Shown here in pieces: positions 10,753 to 19,426 of a DNA stretch of 33,484 nt. The position numbers were made by a program, and so were the translations under genes. The notes under the pieces are model-generated. The model made no database searches, had not been told where the DNA came from, and worked only from the letters and a program-made list of their open reading frames with translations. The stretch is from Muribaculum sp. (GTDB lineage Bacteria > Bacteroidota > Bacteroidia > Bacteroidales > Muribaculaceae). Each line of letters begins with the position of its first letter. Positions within the stretch are counted from its first letter, which is position 1. Where the stretch lies: NCBI GenBank assembly GCA_023666965.1, contig JAMPAZ010000014.1, positions 1 to 33,484 of the forward strand, given 5' to 3'.

Positions 10753-11673
10753 ATGATCATCACGACACCCACTGACCATACACATCGCAGAATAGCGGCA
10801 ATTGGCACATTTGACGGAGTGCATCCGGGCCATCTACATCTGATAGATACGGTGTGCGCTCAAAGTCGCGTGCTTAATCTCACACCTTCCATAGTGACTT
10901 TTTCCAACCATCCACGACAAGTTGTCGACCCGTACTATAGGCTCGACATGCTTATGAACGTCGAACAGCGCGTCGCCGAGTTGCTTAAGGCAGGAATCGA
11001 GGACGTAATACTGATGACATTCGACGCGTCGACTATGGGCATGACGGCACGCGAATTTATGCACAAACTCCGCCGGAATTATGATGTATACGCACTTGTC
11101 ATGGGGTTCAACCATCGGTTCGGACACGACAAAGTCAGCGACTTTAACCAATATCTTGCCATGGGAGCCGAAGAAGGAATCGAGATAATCCCTGCCGATG
11201 AATTTACTTCCGACGACGGATCAACCTCTGTCAGTTCGTCGACGATACGCCGATTGCTGCTCGACAACAAGCCGGAAGAAGCCACGCGCCTGCTTGGACA
11301 CCCCTATCGACTAATCGGCACGGTTGAACACGGAAAAGAATTAGGAAGAACAATAGGATTTCCGACGGCAAATATCGTACCTAAAGACCGAACCATACTA
11401 ATCCCTGCCGATGGAGTTTACGTGGCCGACGTGGAATTGCCCGACGGAGTGCGTCGACGAGCTATTTTAAATATTGGCCATAGGCCTACTGTGGATTCAC
11501 CGGAATCTCCCAAGAGCATAGAAGCCCATATCCTTGACTTTGACGGAAATTTATACGGTAAAACAATCACAGTAGATTTTTTACGCTATTTACGCCATGA
11601 ACGTAAATTTTCAAGCCTCGATGAACTCCGCGCTCAGCTTGCCGAGGATGCCCACAAGGCACTCACTGTTTAG
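10753..11673 (+). CDS. ribF: Bifunctional riboflavin kinase / FAD synthetase
   Basis: Phosphorylates riboflavin to FMN and adenylates FMN to FAD. The N-terminal nucleotidyltransferase domain has GTFDGVHPGH with the HxGH motif at residues 24-27 and a VSSSTIRRLL helix near its end. The C-terminal riboflavin kinase domain (about 180-306) has GFPTANI (from Gly202) and NIGHRPTV. The length of 306 residues is standard. It follows queG after 30 bp and is the last + strand gene of the block. Its stop codon lies 7 bp from the end of the convergent outer-membrane-like gene. Riboflavin synthase (ribE) is in the facing block, so two flavin genes sit on opposing transcripts. Confidence 0.96.
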   Translation: MIITTPTDHTHRRIAAIGTFDGVHPGHLHLIDTVCAQSRVLNLTPSIVTFSNHPRQVVDPYYRLDMLMNVEQRVAELLKAGIEDVILMTFDASTMGMTAREFMHKLRRNYDVYALVMGFNHRFGHDKVSDFNQYLAMGAEEGIEIIPADEFTSDDGSTSVSSSTIRRLLLDNKPEEATRLLGHPYRLIGTVEHGKELGRTIGFPTANIVPKDRTILIPADGVYVADVELPDGVRRRAILNIGHRPTVDSPESPKSIEAHILDFDGNLYGKTITVDFLRYLRHERKFSSLDELRAQLAEDAHKALTV

Positions 11674-11680
11674 ATCGTAA

Positions 11681-12616
11681 TCACCAATCCTCACGAGGTC
11701 TAACCGGCGGATAGCCGGTAGGAATAGGAGGGCCCATAGTCGGATTGCCTCGCGAGCCGACTTTAGAACGCAAGATCTCGTGTAAAATGCCTCCGACATC
11801 GACTCCTATAGCCTCTTTCCCATTGATTTTAAAATACGGTCTGGCGATAGGTATGGTTTCCCACCTGCCAGACATGACATTGTAGACACGTTGTGCTCCA
11901 ATGTCAAAACCCCATTTCTCTGAAGCATCTACACGAAGAGCCGCACCATAAGAATTTGCACCCATATAGCCCGACATCGCCGCGGACGTGAACGACGTAT
12001 TATTGTAGTATGAACCAAAGACACGCAACGACAACACATCGTTAAATTGCCATTGTACACTTCCATGCACACCCACGCTTCGTCTAAGGCCATTAAAATA
12101 GCCGTATTTAGTCATCGATGCCCCTAATCCCACGGTTAAATTACCAATGCCTTGTACTATTTGAAGCCGGCCTTCTTCAATTCCCATGAGGCCGGGCAAA
12201 TTACGCATAGAGCCGAAGGCTAAAACCCCTCCATTATTCCATCCGAAAAGCATGGCACTACCGTCAACATCATCAAACGGGCCTAAGGAAGAAGGTATAG
12301 GAATGGTAGCCATATTAAGATAATCAGTCCGTATGGAGTCGAAAGCGCCGTACATATTAATTGCCATAGCCATTGGCGGGGGCGTAAACCGAAACTCAGC
12401 GATATTGCGGATATACTCGTCGGCTTTCATTACTACCGGCCCGACGCTGTCGATCGGAAAATCATTAACTACGGCGACGGAGTCTGAAGGAACCTCCGCC
12501 ACTACGTTCTGCGCCGTCAGATTTAGGCAAAACGATGGGATTGCCAGCAACACGTATGTCGCTACTCGCACTAAGTTTATCCACACAAAATTACTTTTCC
12601 GAGTCATTGAGGTCAA
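11681..12616 (-). CDS. Exported hypothetical protein, probable outer-membrane beta-barrel
   Basis: No named family recognised. The 311-residue product starts with a basic n-region and a hydrophobic core (VATYVLLAIPSFCLNLTAQ) that fits a signal peptide. The middle and C-terminal parts alternate short amphipathic strands rich in Gly, Tyr, Phe and Asn (for example MTKYGYFNGLRRSVGVHGSV and LRVFGSYYNNTSF), as in small outer-membrane barrels. The tail is Pro-rich (PPIPTGYPPVRPREDW), which is odd for a barrel since no C-terminal aromatic beta signal is obvious. The start at 12616 overlaps the TatD-like gene by 26 bp; an ATG three codons later is equally possible. It is the last gene of the minus-strand block. 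Confidence 0.7.
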   Translation of the reverse strand: MTSMTRKSNFVWINLVRVATYVLLAIPSFCLNLTAQNVVAEVPSDSVAVVNDFPIDSVGPVVMKADEYIRNIAEFRFTPPPMAMAINMYGAFDSIRTDYLNMATIPIPSSLGPFDDVDGSAMLFGWNNGGVLAFGSMRNLPGLMGIEEGRLQIVQGIGNLTVGLGASMTKYGYFNGLRRSVGVHGSVQWQFNDVLSLRVFGSYYNNTSFTSAAMSGYMGANSYGAALRVDASEKWGFDIGAQRVYNVMSGRWETIPIARPYFKINGKEAIGVDVGGILHEILRSKVGSRGNPTMGPPIPTGYPPVRPREDW

Positions 12617-13235
12617 AAGAATCTGTTAATGCATTATTGCCGATTCCAAAGATAGTGAATGGCAACGATTTATCCAAATCAGATATTCTCGAAATAATAT
12701 CCCCAATCGGCAAATAAGACTCATCGGTCTCGGCAAATAAACGGTCATGGGGCACTACATCTAAGACTTCCGGATTAAATTTCTCACCGAGCGAAATGTA
12801 AAATCCATGCTTAACAAGTTCACGGGCCAGCTCCGGCTTCCCTCTGAACCCATGTACGATCCACGGCTGTCGGGGCTTAAGCCGCCGTTTTAAGGCAACC
12901 ATCTCCGGGAATGCCTTCACGACATGAAGTATCAGCGGCTTTTCAAGAGCTTCACTTATCTCCGCATGAATCAAAAAAATCTCAGTTTGCTTGGCCAAAT
13001 CGGCACCTTTTAACTTATCAAGCCCCGCCTCGCCGACAGCCACTACATTCGGCTTACTTGCCTGCGTGCGTAACACATCACTCCAGTCCTGCGGTAAACT
13101 CTCAAAGGTATTCCATGGATGTATCCCTACCGAATATAACTTTCCTTCATCCGGGGAAAAATACGGCGACACGCTAATTATAGCATTATGAGCATTAAGG
13201 TTATGGGTGTGAATGTCTATATAGTCTGTCGGCAT
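12591..13235 (-). CDS. TatD-family metal-dependent hydrolase (short form)
   Basis: Amidohydrolase-like TIM barrel of the TatD DNase family. Recognisable metal ligands and motifs are IDIHTH (His9, His11), GIHPW (His39), GEAGLD (Glu69), LILHVVK (His104), IVHGF (His128) and ETDES (Asp171), so the active site appears complete. At 214 residues it is shorter than typical TatD (about 260), a form I associate with Bacteroidales genomes. Family members act as 3'-5' DNases or in RNA turnover; the exact substrate here is unknown. It follows yidD by 18 bp on the same strand and overlaps the next gene. Confidence 0.85.
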   Translation of the reverse strand: MPTDYIDIHTHNLNAHNAIISVSPYFSPDEGKLYSVGIHPWNTFESLPQDWSDVLRTQASKPNVVAVGEAGLDKLKGADLAKQTEIFLIHAEISEALEKPLILHVVKAFPEMVALKRRLKPRQPWIVHGFRGKPELARELVKHGFYISLGEKFNPEVLDVVPHDRLFAETDESYLPIGDIISRISDLDKSLPFTIFGIGNNALTDSFDLNDSEK

Positions 13236-13253
13236 AGTATGCAGATTTAGATT

Positions 13254-13472
13254 TCATGCAGGATCGTAGCCACTGCCTCCCAACGGATGGCACCGCATGA
13301 TGCGTTTAAGTGCACGCCAAAGTCCTTTAGCCGGGCCATATTTTTTTATGGCATCTATGGCGTATTGGCTACACGTCGGCTGATAGCGACATGCCGGTGG
13401 TAAGTGTGGCGAAATAGCCACTTGGTAAAAGACTATAGGCAGAATCAACAGCCTTGATATAAATTCAGACAT
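13254..13472 (-). CDS. yidD: Membrane protein insertion efficiency factor YidD
   Basis: A 72-residue protein that assists YidC-dependent insertion at the inner membrane. The Cys-rich signature [11 protein letters not shown] and the terminal [13 protein letters not shown] are diagnostic, and the N-terminal segment is an amphipathic or hydrophobic helix ([17 protein letters not shown]). The start codon lies within the 3' end of rnpA (8-bp overlap), the classic arrangement. In this genome yidC itself is not adjacent. Confidence 0.95.
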   Translation of the reverse strand: MSEFISRLLILPIVFYQVAISPHLPPACRYQPTCSQYAIDAIKKYGPAKGLWRALKRIMRCHPLGGSGYDPA

Positions 13473-13893
13473 TATTCAGCGAAGGCTTAGCTTTGTCGGA
13501 CAATTGCCGGCTAATACTTTTTAATGCTTTTACCATAGCCGCTTCCACACGCCGATAGGCTTTTACTGAATCGGCAACATATATAAATGCCATGTCGACT
13601 GAAAATTTAGTCGACACAGCATCTAAATAGGGTCTGTTAAGTCTAAATGATTCACGGATACGTCGCCGCATCAGCACTCGGTCGACCGCGTGGCGCAGAC
13701 GCTTTTTGGGCACGGTTATAAGAAACTGCGTCCCCGGAATGTCGCGCACTTCGTTTATCCTCCACACCACTCTTAGCGGGTAGGTCATGACTACATTTGC
13801 GCTTCCGTGCGCAAACAAGGCATCGACAGCCTTTGCCGAGCAAAGCTTCTCACGCTTGTAAAGCCTAAATGGATGCCGAGTGCCGTCAGCCAT
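13465..13893 (-). CDS. rnpA: Ribonuclease P protein component
   Basis: Protein subunit that binds the RNase P RNA and helps it process tRNA 5' ends. The 142-residue sequence has the FRLYKREKL opening and the basic RNR-type helix [18 protein letters not shown] (the family norm is RNxxKRxxRE). It is about 20 residues longer than the E. coli protein. It begins 9 bp after hemD and overlaps yidD. The rpmH gene that usually precedes rnpA is absent from the window, a difference I associate with Bacteroidales generally. Confidence 0.93.
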   Translation of the reverse strand: MADGTRHPFRLYKREKLCSAKAVDALFAHGSANVVMTYPLRVVWRINEVRDIPGTQFLITVPKKRLRHAVDRVLMRRRIRESFRLNRPYLDAVSTKFSVDMAFIYVADSVKAYRRVEAAMVKALKSISRQLSDKAKPSLNNV

Positions 13894-13902
13894 GCGCAGA
13901 GA

Positions 13903-14658
13903 CTATAGTTGTTCCTCGGCTGAATCCCCTTTAAGGAATAGTTCGAGCGCGGCGGTCATGGACGGAGCCTTTACCGACGGAGCTTCAATGTCCAAGCGAA
14001 GTCCTGCCTCGCGTACAGCCTGGGCGGTAGTTGCTCCAAAGCAACCTATTTTGATATCGTCTTGTTTGAACTCGGGAAAGTTCTTTAACAGCGACTCAAT
14101 GCCCTGTGGGCTGAAGAAGAGGAGCATGTCGTAGTCAAAGGGCTCGTCGGGAGTGAAGTCGTTGCTGACAGTGCGATACATCACTGCCTTTGTGTAATTG
14201 ATATGGTTTTTGTCAAGAATGTTAACCTCGCCGTTGTGAACATTGCTGACGGCATAAAGATAACGCTCTTTATTATGCTTAAGCAAAGACGGGAGCAAGT
14301 CGTCAAGCTTTCCGGTATTCACAAAGAAAATCTTACGCTTACGGTATATGATATATTTTTGCAAATAATTGGCAATTGCCTCCGTAGTGCAAAAATATTT
14401 CATAGTATCGGGTACGGTATAACGCATTTCCTCGCACAAACGGAAGAAATGATCAACAGCGGTTCGTGCAGTAAAAATGACTGCAGTAAAGTCGGCCAAC
14501 GAAATTCTCGACTGGCGAAATTCTTTGGCGCTCAATCCTTCCACTTTTATAAATGGACGAAATTCGATTTCTACCCCGTATTTTTCAGCTATTTCGTAGT
14601 AGGGCGACTTCTCAGAGGTAGGCTTAGGTTGCGAAACCAAAACTTTCTTTACTTTCAC
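13903..14658 (-). CDS. hemD: Uroporphyrinogen-III synthase
   Basis: Closes hydroxymethylbilane to uroporphyrinogen III in haem and corrinoid synthesis. The family is poorly conserved, but this 251-residue protein closely resembles what I know of Bacteroidales HemD: KVLVSQPKPTSEKSPY at the N-terminus, a two-lobed alpha/beta fold, AVIFTARTAVDHFF near residue 77, and the C-terminal lobe with LLFFSPQGIESLL and IGCFGATTAQAVREAGL. The start chosen is a GTG giving MKVKKVLVSQ. An ATG at 14700 would add 14 residues (MSYFYLDNLQKHIA) and overlap the DUF4271 gene by 19 bp, and it cannot be excluded. Confidence 0.85.
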   Translation of the reverse strand: MKVKKVLVSQPKPTSEKSPYYEIAEKYGVEIEFRPFIKVEGLSAKEFRQSRISLADFTAVIFTARTAVDHFFRLCEEMRYTVPDTMKYFCTTEAIANYLQKYIIYRKRKIFFVNTGKLDDLLPSLLKHNKERYLYAVSNVHNGEVNILDKNHINYTKAVMYRTVSNDFTPDEPFDYDMLLFFSPQGIESLLKNFPEFKQDDIKIGCFGATTAQAVREAGLRLDIEAPSVKAPSMTAALELFLKGDSAEEQL

Positions 14659-14681
14659 AGCGATATGCTTCTGTAGATTAT

Positions 14682-15479
14682 CTAAATAGAAATACGACAA
14701 ATGGAAACGATGCCTCTATAGATGGCTATTATCGGAATTATTTCCACGCTGCAAAGGTACAAAATAAAATAGACTAACGAGAAGCTATTGTGGTAAAAAA
14801 TCCTAAAGCCCTTACAAATAAACATGATTCGGGCCGCAACGTATAGCAAAATGCTAATTAGAACGACAATTTTGATGGAAGCGGGATAAAACAGCCCCAA
14901 CAACGCCGGAATCAACAATAGAAAGCCTAAAAGCCCCTGAGACGCATAAAATCCCTGCATCCACTGATCGGTAAGACTCCTATCGGCAAAAACGTATCCG
15001 ATAAGGTTGTAGGCAAGAATTTGCCAAACATAATACGCTCCGGTCAGCAACAAGATGATAAAAGTCAACATCACCAATGATGCATGTCCGTAGGCGCTCC
15101 CCCCGGCCGTAATCACGACCGACAGTATCAGCAGTGCTTCATATACGACTGCCTGCACCGACATGACACCGAGCGTGCGGCTCCCGTTCATTCCACTGTC
15201 ATCAAATACATTGCCACGGCTGCGCACCTCCCAAAGATTTTTAGTGAGGCTCTTAAAATAGCGCGGATAGTGATGAAGAGAGAATACTACCAACAGCATC
15301 GTACAAACTACGATACTCAATATTGCCGAATTATATCCGGGCAACTCGGGACGCTCGGCGACAGGCATACCGCTGACATACGACACCACACTTGTGCATA
15401 GTCCGTCGACCTCCAACTCATGTGGCGCGTCAGTGATATGGCTTTGATTTCCGATAATTCCAAGCATATTTAAATACAT
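14682..15479 (-). CDS. DUF4271 integral membrane protein
   Basis: A Bacteroidetes-specific inner-membrane protein of unknown function, matched to DUF4271 by general appearance and by its position next to hemD. About seven hydrophobic segments are visible (among them AILSIVVCTMLLVVFSLH, VMLTFIILLLTGAYYVW, LLGFLLLIPALLGLFY, IVVLISILLYVAARIMF and LVYFILYLCSVEIIPII). The charged loop HYPRYFKSLTKNLWEVRSRG follows the first. The start at 15479 (MYLNMLGI) is one base after the LOG-family stop (TGA C ATG) and is preferred over an upstream ATG at 15539 that would overlap that gene by 59 bp. The link with hemD is positional only. Confidence 0.75.
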   Translation of the reverse strand: MYLNMLGIIGNQSHITDAPHELEVDGLCTSVVSYVSGMPVAERPELPGYNSAILSIVVCTMLLVVFSLHHYPRYFKSLTKNLWEVRSRGNVFDDSGMNGSRTLGVMSVQAVVYEALLILSVVITAGGSAYGHASLVMLTFIILLLTGAYYVWQILAYNLIGYVFADRSLTDQWMQGFYASQGLLGFLLLIPALLGLFYPASIKIVVLISILLYVAARIMFICKGFRIFYHNSFSLVYFILYLCSVEIIPIIAIYRGIVSICRISI

Positions 15480-15480
15480 G

Positions 15481-16068
15481 TCAGAATGTAATCTCTCCGA
15501 GTTGCCCGTTAAGAGCCATGTCGACAGCTTCGACTGCATCCGAGGCTACCATCCACAGCCGACTTGGTCCTTCAGAACGCATAAAATCCTTGGAAGCAGT
15601 ATATGCGAGATGGTCAAGCAACCGGTCGTAAAACCCTCCGACATTGCATATAACAATGTTCCCCTTATAAAGGCTCAGTTGCCGCCATGTAATAAGCTCA
15701 AAAAGTTCGTCAAGTGTGCCGACACCTCCGGGCATTGCTATGGCTGCGCGCGAAAGTGCGGCCATTGTGGCCTTTCGCTCATGCATGGTTGACGCAGACA
15801 GTGTATGGGTAAGCGCGGGATGATTCCAACCGCGTTCGAGCATAAACTCAGGCAATACGCCTATGGCAATGCCCTTCTCATCAAGAGCGCCTTCGGTCAC
15901 ATACTGCATTACGCCTCGGCTTCCCCCTCCGCTGATCACTGGGATACCCTTTTCGGCAAGAAGCCTGCCGACCTGATACGCGGCATCTAGATATAGCCGA
16001 TCAATGGAGCCACGCGATGCGCCATAAACCACTACACCCTTGGGCACTCCGGCTATTTCCTCAATCAT
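15481..16068 (-). CDS. LOG-family protein (predicted nucleotide 5'-monophosphate phosphoribohydrolase)
   Basis: A 195-residue Rossmann-type protein of the Lysine-decarboxylase-like/LOG family, which in characterised members splits N6-modified AMP to free base and ribose 5-phosphate. The catalytic signature PGGVGTLDE is at residues 113-121, the conserved Arg is Arg98 in MHERKA, and the phosphate loop is SGGGSRGVM (47-54). True cytokinin function is unlikely in a gut-type bacterium; nucleotide salvage or clean-up is a safer reading. It overlaps the 3' end of ribE by 8 bp and is one base from DUF4271. Confidence 0.87.
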   Translation of the reverse strand: MIEEIAGVPKGVVVYGASRGSIDRLYLDAAYQVGRLLAEKGIPVISGGGSRGVMQYVTEGALDEKGIAIGVLPEFMLERGWNHPALTHTLSASTMHERKATMAALSRAAIAMPGGVGTLDELFELITWRQLSLYKGNIVICNVGGFYDRLLDHLAYTASKDFMRSEGPSRLWMVASDAVEAVDMALNGQLGEITF

Positions 16069-16672
16069 TTGACACTTCCATTAAACGGCTGAGATACTTT
16101 CCGATAATATCAAACTCCAGATTGACCTTGCTTCCCTTGACGATTCGGCAAAAGTTGGTATGCTCAAATGTATACGGAATAATAGCCACCCGGAATGAAT
16201 TCTTTTCGCTGTCGCACACAGTAAGACTGACACCGTTTACAGTCACAGATCCTTTTTCCACAGTCACGTAGCCTCTGCGGGCCATTGACGGATCAACATC
16301 GTAGGCAAACTTAAAGTAGGTGCTTCCTTCCACGTCAGCGACTTCGACACATCGGGCCGTGCAGTCGACATGACCCTGCACAATATGGCCGTCAAGACGG
16401 CCGTTCATCATCATGCTGCGCTCCAAATTCACTAAGTCACCAGGTTTTAGGTCGCCCAGATTGCTTCGGTCAAGAGTCTCTTGTATCGCAGTCACGGTAT
16501 AGGTGCCGTCGCCCGGAAGAGCAACGACAGTCAGGCACACCCCATTATGCGACACCGACTGGTCAATCTTAAGTTCGTCAACAAACGAACACGCCAAAGT
16601 CAAATGCACATTGCCGCCGTCATGCTTGACACCGACCACGCGGGCCGCCTCTTCGACTATTCCAGAAAACAT
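16061..16672 (-). CDS. ribE: Riboflavin synthase alpha subunit
   Basis: Dismutates two 6,7-dimethyl-8-ribityllumazine molecules to riboflavin. The MFSGIVEE start is diagnostic, and the two tandem lumazine-binding barrels are seen as repeats, with NGVCLTVV in the first and VNGVSLTVC in the second, plus GHIVQGHVDC at the junction. The 203-residue length is normal. It is the first gene of the minus-strand block that ends beside ribF. The 101-bp gap upstream, toward the M13 peptidase gene, contains a hairpin and no obvious FMN riboswitch. Confidence 0.96.
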   Translation of the reverse strand: MFSGIVEEAARVVGVKHDGGNVHLTLACSFVDELKIDQSVSHNGVCLTVVALPGDGTYTVTAIQETLDRSNLGDLKPGDLVNLERSMMMNGRLDGHIVQGHVDCTARCVEVADVEGSTYFKFAYDVDPSMARRGYVTVEKGSVTVNGVSLTVCDSEKNSFRVAIIPYTFEHTNFCRIVKGSKVNLEFDIIGKYLSRLMEVSND

Positions 16673-16706
16673 AATTATCTTGCTTATTTGAACATTTATT
16701 AATGAT

Positions 16707-16743
16707 GGTGTTGCAGAACCTCAAAAAGAGATTTTGCAACACC
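16707..16743 (-). terminator. Hairpin between the M13 peptidase gene and ribE
   Basis: GGTGTTGCA pairs with TGCAACACC and the stem continues, with wobbles, to 16 bp around an AAAAA/TTTTT loop. It lies 31 bp beyond the stop of the upstream minus-strand gene. The sequence after the stem on the minus strand is AT-rich but has no clean T run, so it may be a weak terminator or a transcript-end stabiliser. Confidence 0.55.
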
Positions 16744-16773
16744 TGTTTATTAGTATTATCCGATGTAGATAGA

Positions 16774-18819
16774 TTACCAGATGACTATCATTTCGTCGGC
16801 AGGACGGAACATCTTGTCGCCTTCCTTAATGCCGAAAGCATCGAAGAACGGCTGGATGTTGCGCAACGTGACGTTGACACGGTTTTCTCCGAGTGAGTGA
16901 ACATCGTCGGTGGTCAACGACCTGATTTCTTCCGGCCGGATATTTTGCGCCCAGATGTTTGCATAATTCAGGTAAAACACCTTCATGGGGTCAATGCCGT
17001 TGATTTTTGCTTCTTCGGAATTAACGTCGACACCCTTCTTCTTTTGTGCATCGAGGAATGCCGTGCGAGCCACACGCAGCCCGCCTTGATCGGCAATGTT
17101 CTCGCCGAGCGTATATTGTCCGTTGGCGTGAAGTCCGGGGAGTACTTCCACTTCGTTAAACTGTCCGACAAGACCTTGAGTCATCTTTTCAAAAGCCTCG
17201 GCATCTTCGGGAGTCCACCAGTTGACCATATTTCCCTCCGCATCAAAGTTGCATCCTTGATCGTCAAATCCGTGGGTCATTTCATGTCCGATGACCACGC
17301 CGATTGCGCCATAGTTTTCGGCATCACTCGCTTCGGGATCGAAGAAAGGAGCCTGAAGGATGCCGGCTGGGAACACAATCTCATTGGCCAATGGATTATA
17401 GTAGGCATTGATTGTCTGCGGAGTCATGCCCCACTCTGTCTTGTCGACAGGTTTGCCCCATTTGGAAAGCTCTTCCTTCTGATGCCACATCGACACATTG
17501 TGCATGTTCTCGTAATATGAGAGTTTGGGATCGATGGTCATTGTCGTATAGTCCTTCCACTTATCGGGATAACCGATCTTCACGGTAAAGGCGTTGAGTT
17601 TCTTTATGGCGTTGAGTTTAGTGTCGTCGCTCATCCAAGGGAGATTGATTATATGCTTGCCGAGAGCTGTACGCAGATTCTCTACCAGCCCGAGCATGTA
17701 CTGCTTAGATGATTCGGGGAAATATTTTTCGACATACAACTGTCCTATTGCTTCGCCCATGGCACCTTCGGTAGCCCCGAGAGCACGTTTCCATCGGGGG
17801 CGCATCTCCTGCACTCCGCTATAGACTTTGTTAAACTCGAAAGAAGCATTTGTAAAATCGTCGCTCAGACGCCCGGCAGCTTGGCTGACGTACTTCCAAA
17901 GGTAGTAGTCCTTAAGTTCGCGCTCGGTCAGCGACGAAAGGAGATTGCTCGCCTGGCGGACAGCGCTCGGCTCAGTCACAATCACAGTTTCCGGAGTCGG
18001 AATCTCCATCGTCTCGATAAAGAAGCGATCCCAATCCATTCCAGGGAACTCTTTTTTCAGCTGATCGATGGAATAGGGATTATACATGGCCGGTATGTTG
18101 CGGCTCTGTTCACGCGTCCATGCCGAATCGGCGAGAGCAGTCTCCACCTTCATTACATTCTTCATAATCCGGGTGGCGTTCTTTTTCGAATAGCCGGCAT
18201 TCTGCATCTGCTTGACAATTAGCTTTTGGTAGGCTTCGCGAACTGTCTTGTTACGTTCGTCGTTCTGGAGATAATAGTCGCGGTCGCCGAGACCCATACC
18301 ACCGCCGCTGACATACATGGCATAGACGTTGCTGTTGGTGAGGTCCTCCATAGGACCCGCGCCGAAGAAGGGGCTTGCATAGTTGGCATGGATCCACATC
18401 ATCAGTTCGTCGAGACTGTCGGCCGGGGTGGTCTCGATGCGCTTAAGGTCGGCCAAAATGGGCTTTGCACCCTCGTTGTTGCGGCGTACGGAGTCAAGAG
18501 CCTGGCTGTAGATGGTCCAGACTTTGAAAGCCACCGTGCCGGGTTCGGGGTTTGACGAGCCAAGGTTGAGCACGAGATCCTTCAGGCGCGCCTCAGACGA
18601 GTCGTTAAGTACGTTGAACTGTCCGTAACGCGAATGCTCGGGAGTGAGCGGATGAGCCTTTTGCCACCCTTTAGTCACGTGGTTGTAAAAGTCTTCCTGC
18701 GGCTTTATCGAATTGTCGAAATAGTCGGGATTCAGGCTCTTAAGATGCTCTTCGGCATACGCCGCTGACGATGCGCCGAGCATCAGAGCCAAAGCAAGAA
18801 TAGATTTGGTTAATGACAT
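16774..18819 (-). CDS. M13 family zinc metallopeptidase (neprilysin/PepO-like), exported
   Basis: A 681-residue oligopeptidase. The signal peptide is SILALALMLGASSAAYAEE, so it acts in the periplasm or at the surface. The all-helical M13 N-terminal domain follows, and the catalytic domain contains HEMTH (His512, Glu513, His516) in IGHEMTHGFDDQG and the third zinc ligand Glu573 in ENIADQGG. NAYYNPLANEIVFPAGIL, a substrate-side motif of the family, is also present. Peptidases of this family cut peptides of up to about 40 residues. The final residues RPADEMIVIW differ from the usual Cys-containing ending of mammalian members. The gene stands alone, with its own -7 box upstream and a hairpin downstream. 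Confidence 0.94.
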   Translation of the reverse strand: MSLTKSILALALMLGASSAAYAEEHLKSLNPDYFDNSIKPQEDFYNHVTKGWQKAHPLTPEHSRYGQFNVLNDSSEARLKDLVLNLGSSNPEPGTVAFKVWTIYSQALDSVRRNNEGAKPILADLKRIETTPADSLDELMMWIHANYASPFFGAGPMEDLTNSNVYAMYVSGGGMGLGDRDYYLQNDERNKTVREAYQKLIVKQMQNAGYSKKNATRIMKNVMKVETALADSAWTREQSRNIPAMYNPYSIDQLKKEFPGMDWDRFFIETMEIPTPETVIVTEPSAVRQASNLLSSLTERELKDYYLWKYVSQAAGRLSDDFTNASFEFNKVYSGVQEMRPRWKRALGATEGAMGEAIGQLYVEKYFPESSKQYMLGLVENLRTALGKHIINLPWMSDDTKLNAIKKLNAFTVKIGYPDKWKDYTTMTIDPKLSYYENMHNVSMWHQKEELSKWGKPVDKTEWGMTPQTINAYYNPLANEIVFPAGILQAPFFDPEASDAENYGAIGVVIGHEMTHGFDDQGCNFDAEGNMVNWWTPEDAEAFEKMTQGLVGQFNEVEVLPGLHANGQYTLGENIADQGGLRVARTAFLDAQKKKGVDVNSEEAKINGIDPMKVFYLNYANIWAQNIRPEEIRSLTTDDVHSLGENRVNVTLRNIQPFFDAFGIKEGDKMFRPADEMIVIW

Positions 18820-18848
18820 AAGTAATTAAAACGTATTAATTAGACTCG

Positions 18849-18856
18849 CAAAGTTA
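18849..18856 (-). promoter_or_regulatory. Bacteroidetes -7 box for the M13 peptidase gene
   Basis: On the minus strand this reads TAACTTTG, a match to TAnnTTTG, 29 bp before the ATG. No convincing TTTG is seen at the -33 position. Confidence 0.45.
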
Positions 18857-18958
18857 CGCATTTTTCCTCGAATTATCGGTAACATGCGCAACATCAGTCA
18901 CCATCCCGCATCTAAACCATCTCCATTTCCCTCAAAAAACGCCATGAAATAACGAGGC

Positions 18959-19146
18959 CTATTCGAGGGAGCAACCGAGCGATCGGAAGAAAGCTTCCAT
19001 GTCGGCATTGAAGCGGTCGCGGTCGAACTTCTTCCGTAGGACCACCGGATATTTCATCTCCCGCAGATATGCCAATATAGCCTTACCAATCACATTCCAT
19101 CGCCCAATCTTCGTATCCTGAGCAGAATATTCGGAATATGGAACCT
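18959..19146 (-). repeat. 188-bp direct repeat, copy 1 (3' end of RHS-downstream gene)
   Basis: Matches 26257-26444 base for base, with one mismatch at 18985 (G here, T in the other copy) that swaps two Arg codons (CGA and AGA on the coding strand). It encodes the last 61 residues of the paralogous genes. Identity falls off abruptly past 19146. The two copies are 7298 bp apart in the same orientation. Confidence 0.97.
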
Positions 19147-19426
19147 GAACATGAATGTCAAGGAGTTTATAAAGTCTCATATTGTACATTCCTTCCATTT
19201 TTACTATCTTGTCTGCTACGTACGCAGGCCTATGTTGCTTATACATAAACATCCACTTTGGTGGAGTACTCTGCCAAAATATATTGCACCGCTCCACTTC
19301 AGGGCAATAATTTTTATCGATGAAGAATTCTTCTGCCATTTTTGTTAACTCATAAGCTTCATCCCTCATCTTTGAAGTAAATTCGGCTGACCATACCACG
19401 CATGCAATTACTTGTCTCATAATCAT
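18959..19426 (-). CDS. Unknown protein directly after the RHS toxin tip; candidate immunity protein
   Basis: I do not recognise the family. The 155-residue product has no signal peptide and is mixed-charge and soluble-looking, with Trp and Tyr spread through it. It starts 12 bp after the RHS stop, the position where immunity genes of polymorphic toxins lie. Residues 1-94 (with NIFWQSTPPKWMFMY) are only distantly similar to the paralogue at 26257-26721 (VILWQSIPADSMFVL), while residues 95-155, from VPYSEYSAQDTKIGRW to RSLGCSLE, are identical in both. Variable N-half plus constant C-half would fit an immunity family whose N-half recognises a given toxin, but this is inference. It could also be an unrelated accessory gene. 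No clear terminator follows; only a T6 run with a poor stem is seen before 18930. Confidence 0.65.
   Translation of the reverse strand: MIMRQVIACVVWSAEFTSKMRDEAYELTKMAEEFFIDKNYCPEVERCNIFWQSTPPKWMFMYKQHRPAYVADKIVKMEGMYNMRLYKLLDIHVQVPYSEYSAQDTKIGRWNVIGKAILAYLREMKYPVVLRKKFDRDRFNADMEAFFRSLGCSLE

Noticed and set aside
11700-11720. ACCGGC/GCCGGT inverted repeat near the ribF end as a terminator
   Set aside because: The stem is only six base pairs, has no T run on either strand, and falls in the Pro-rich coding tail of the minus-strand gene.
16673-16773. FMN riboswitch before riboflavin synthase
   Set aside because: The 101-bp gap is too short and lacks the conserved RFN core; only a simple hairpin is present.
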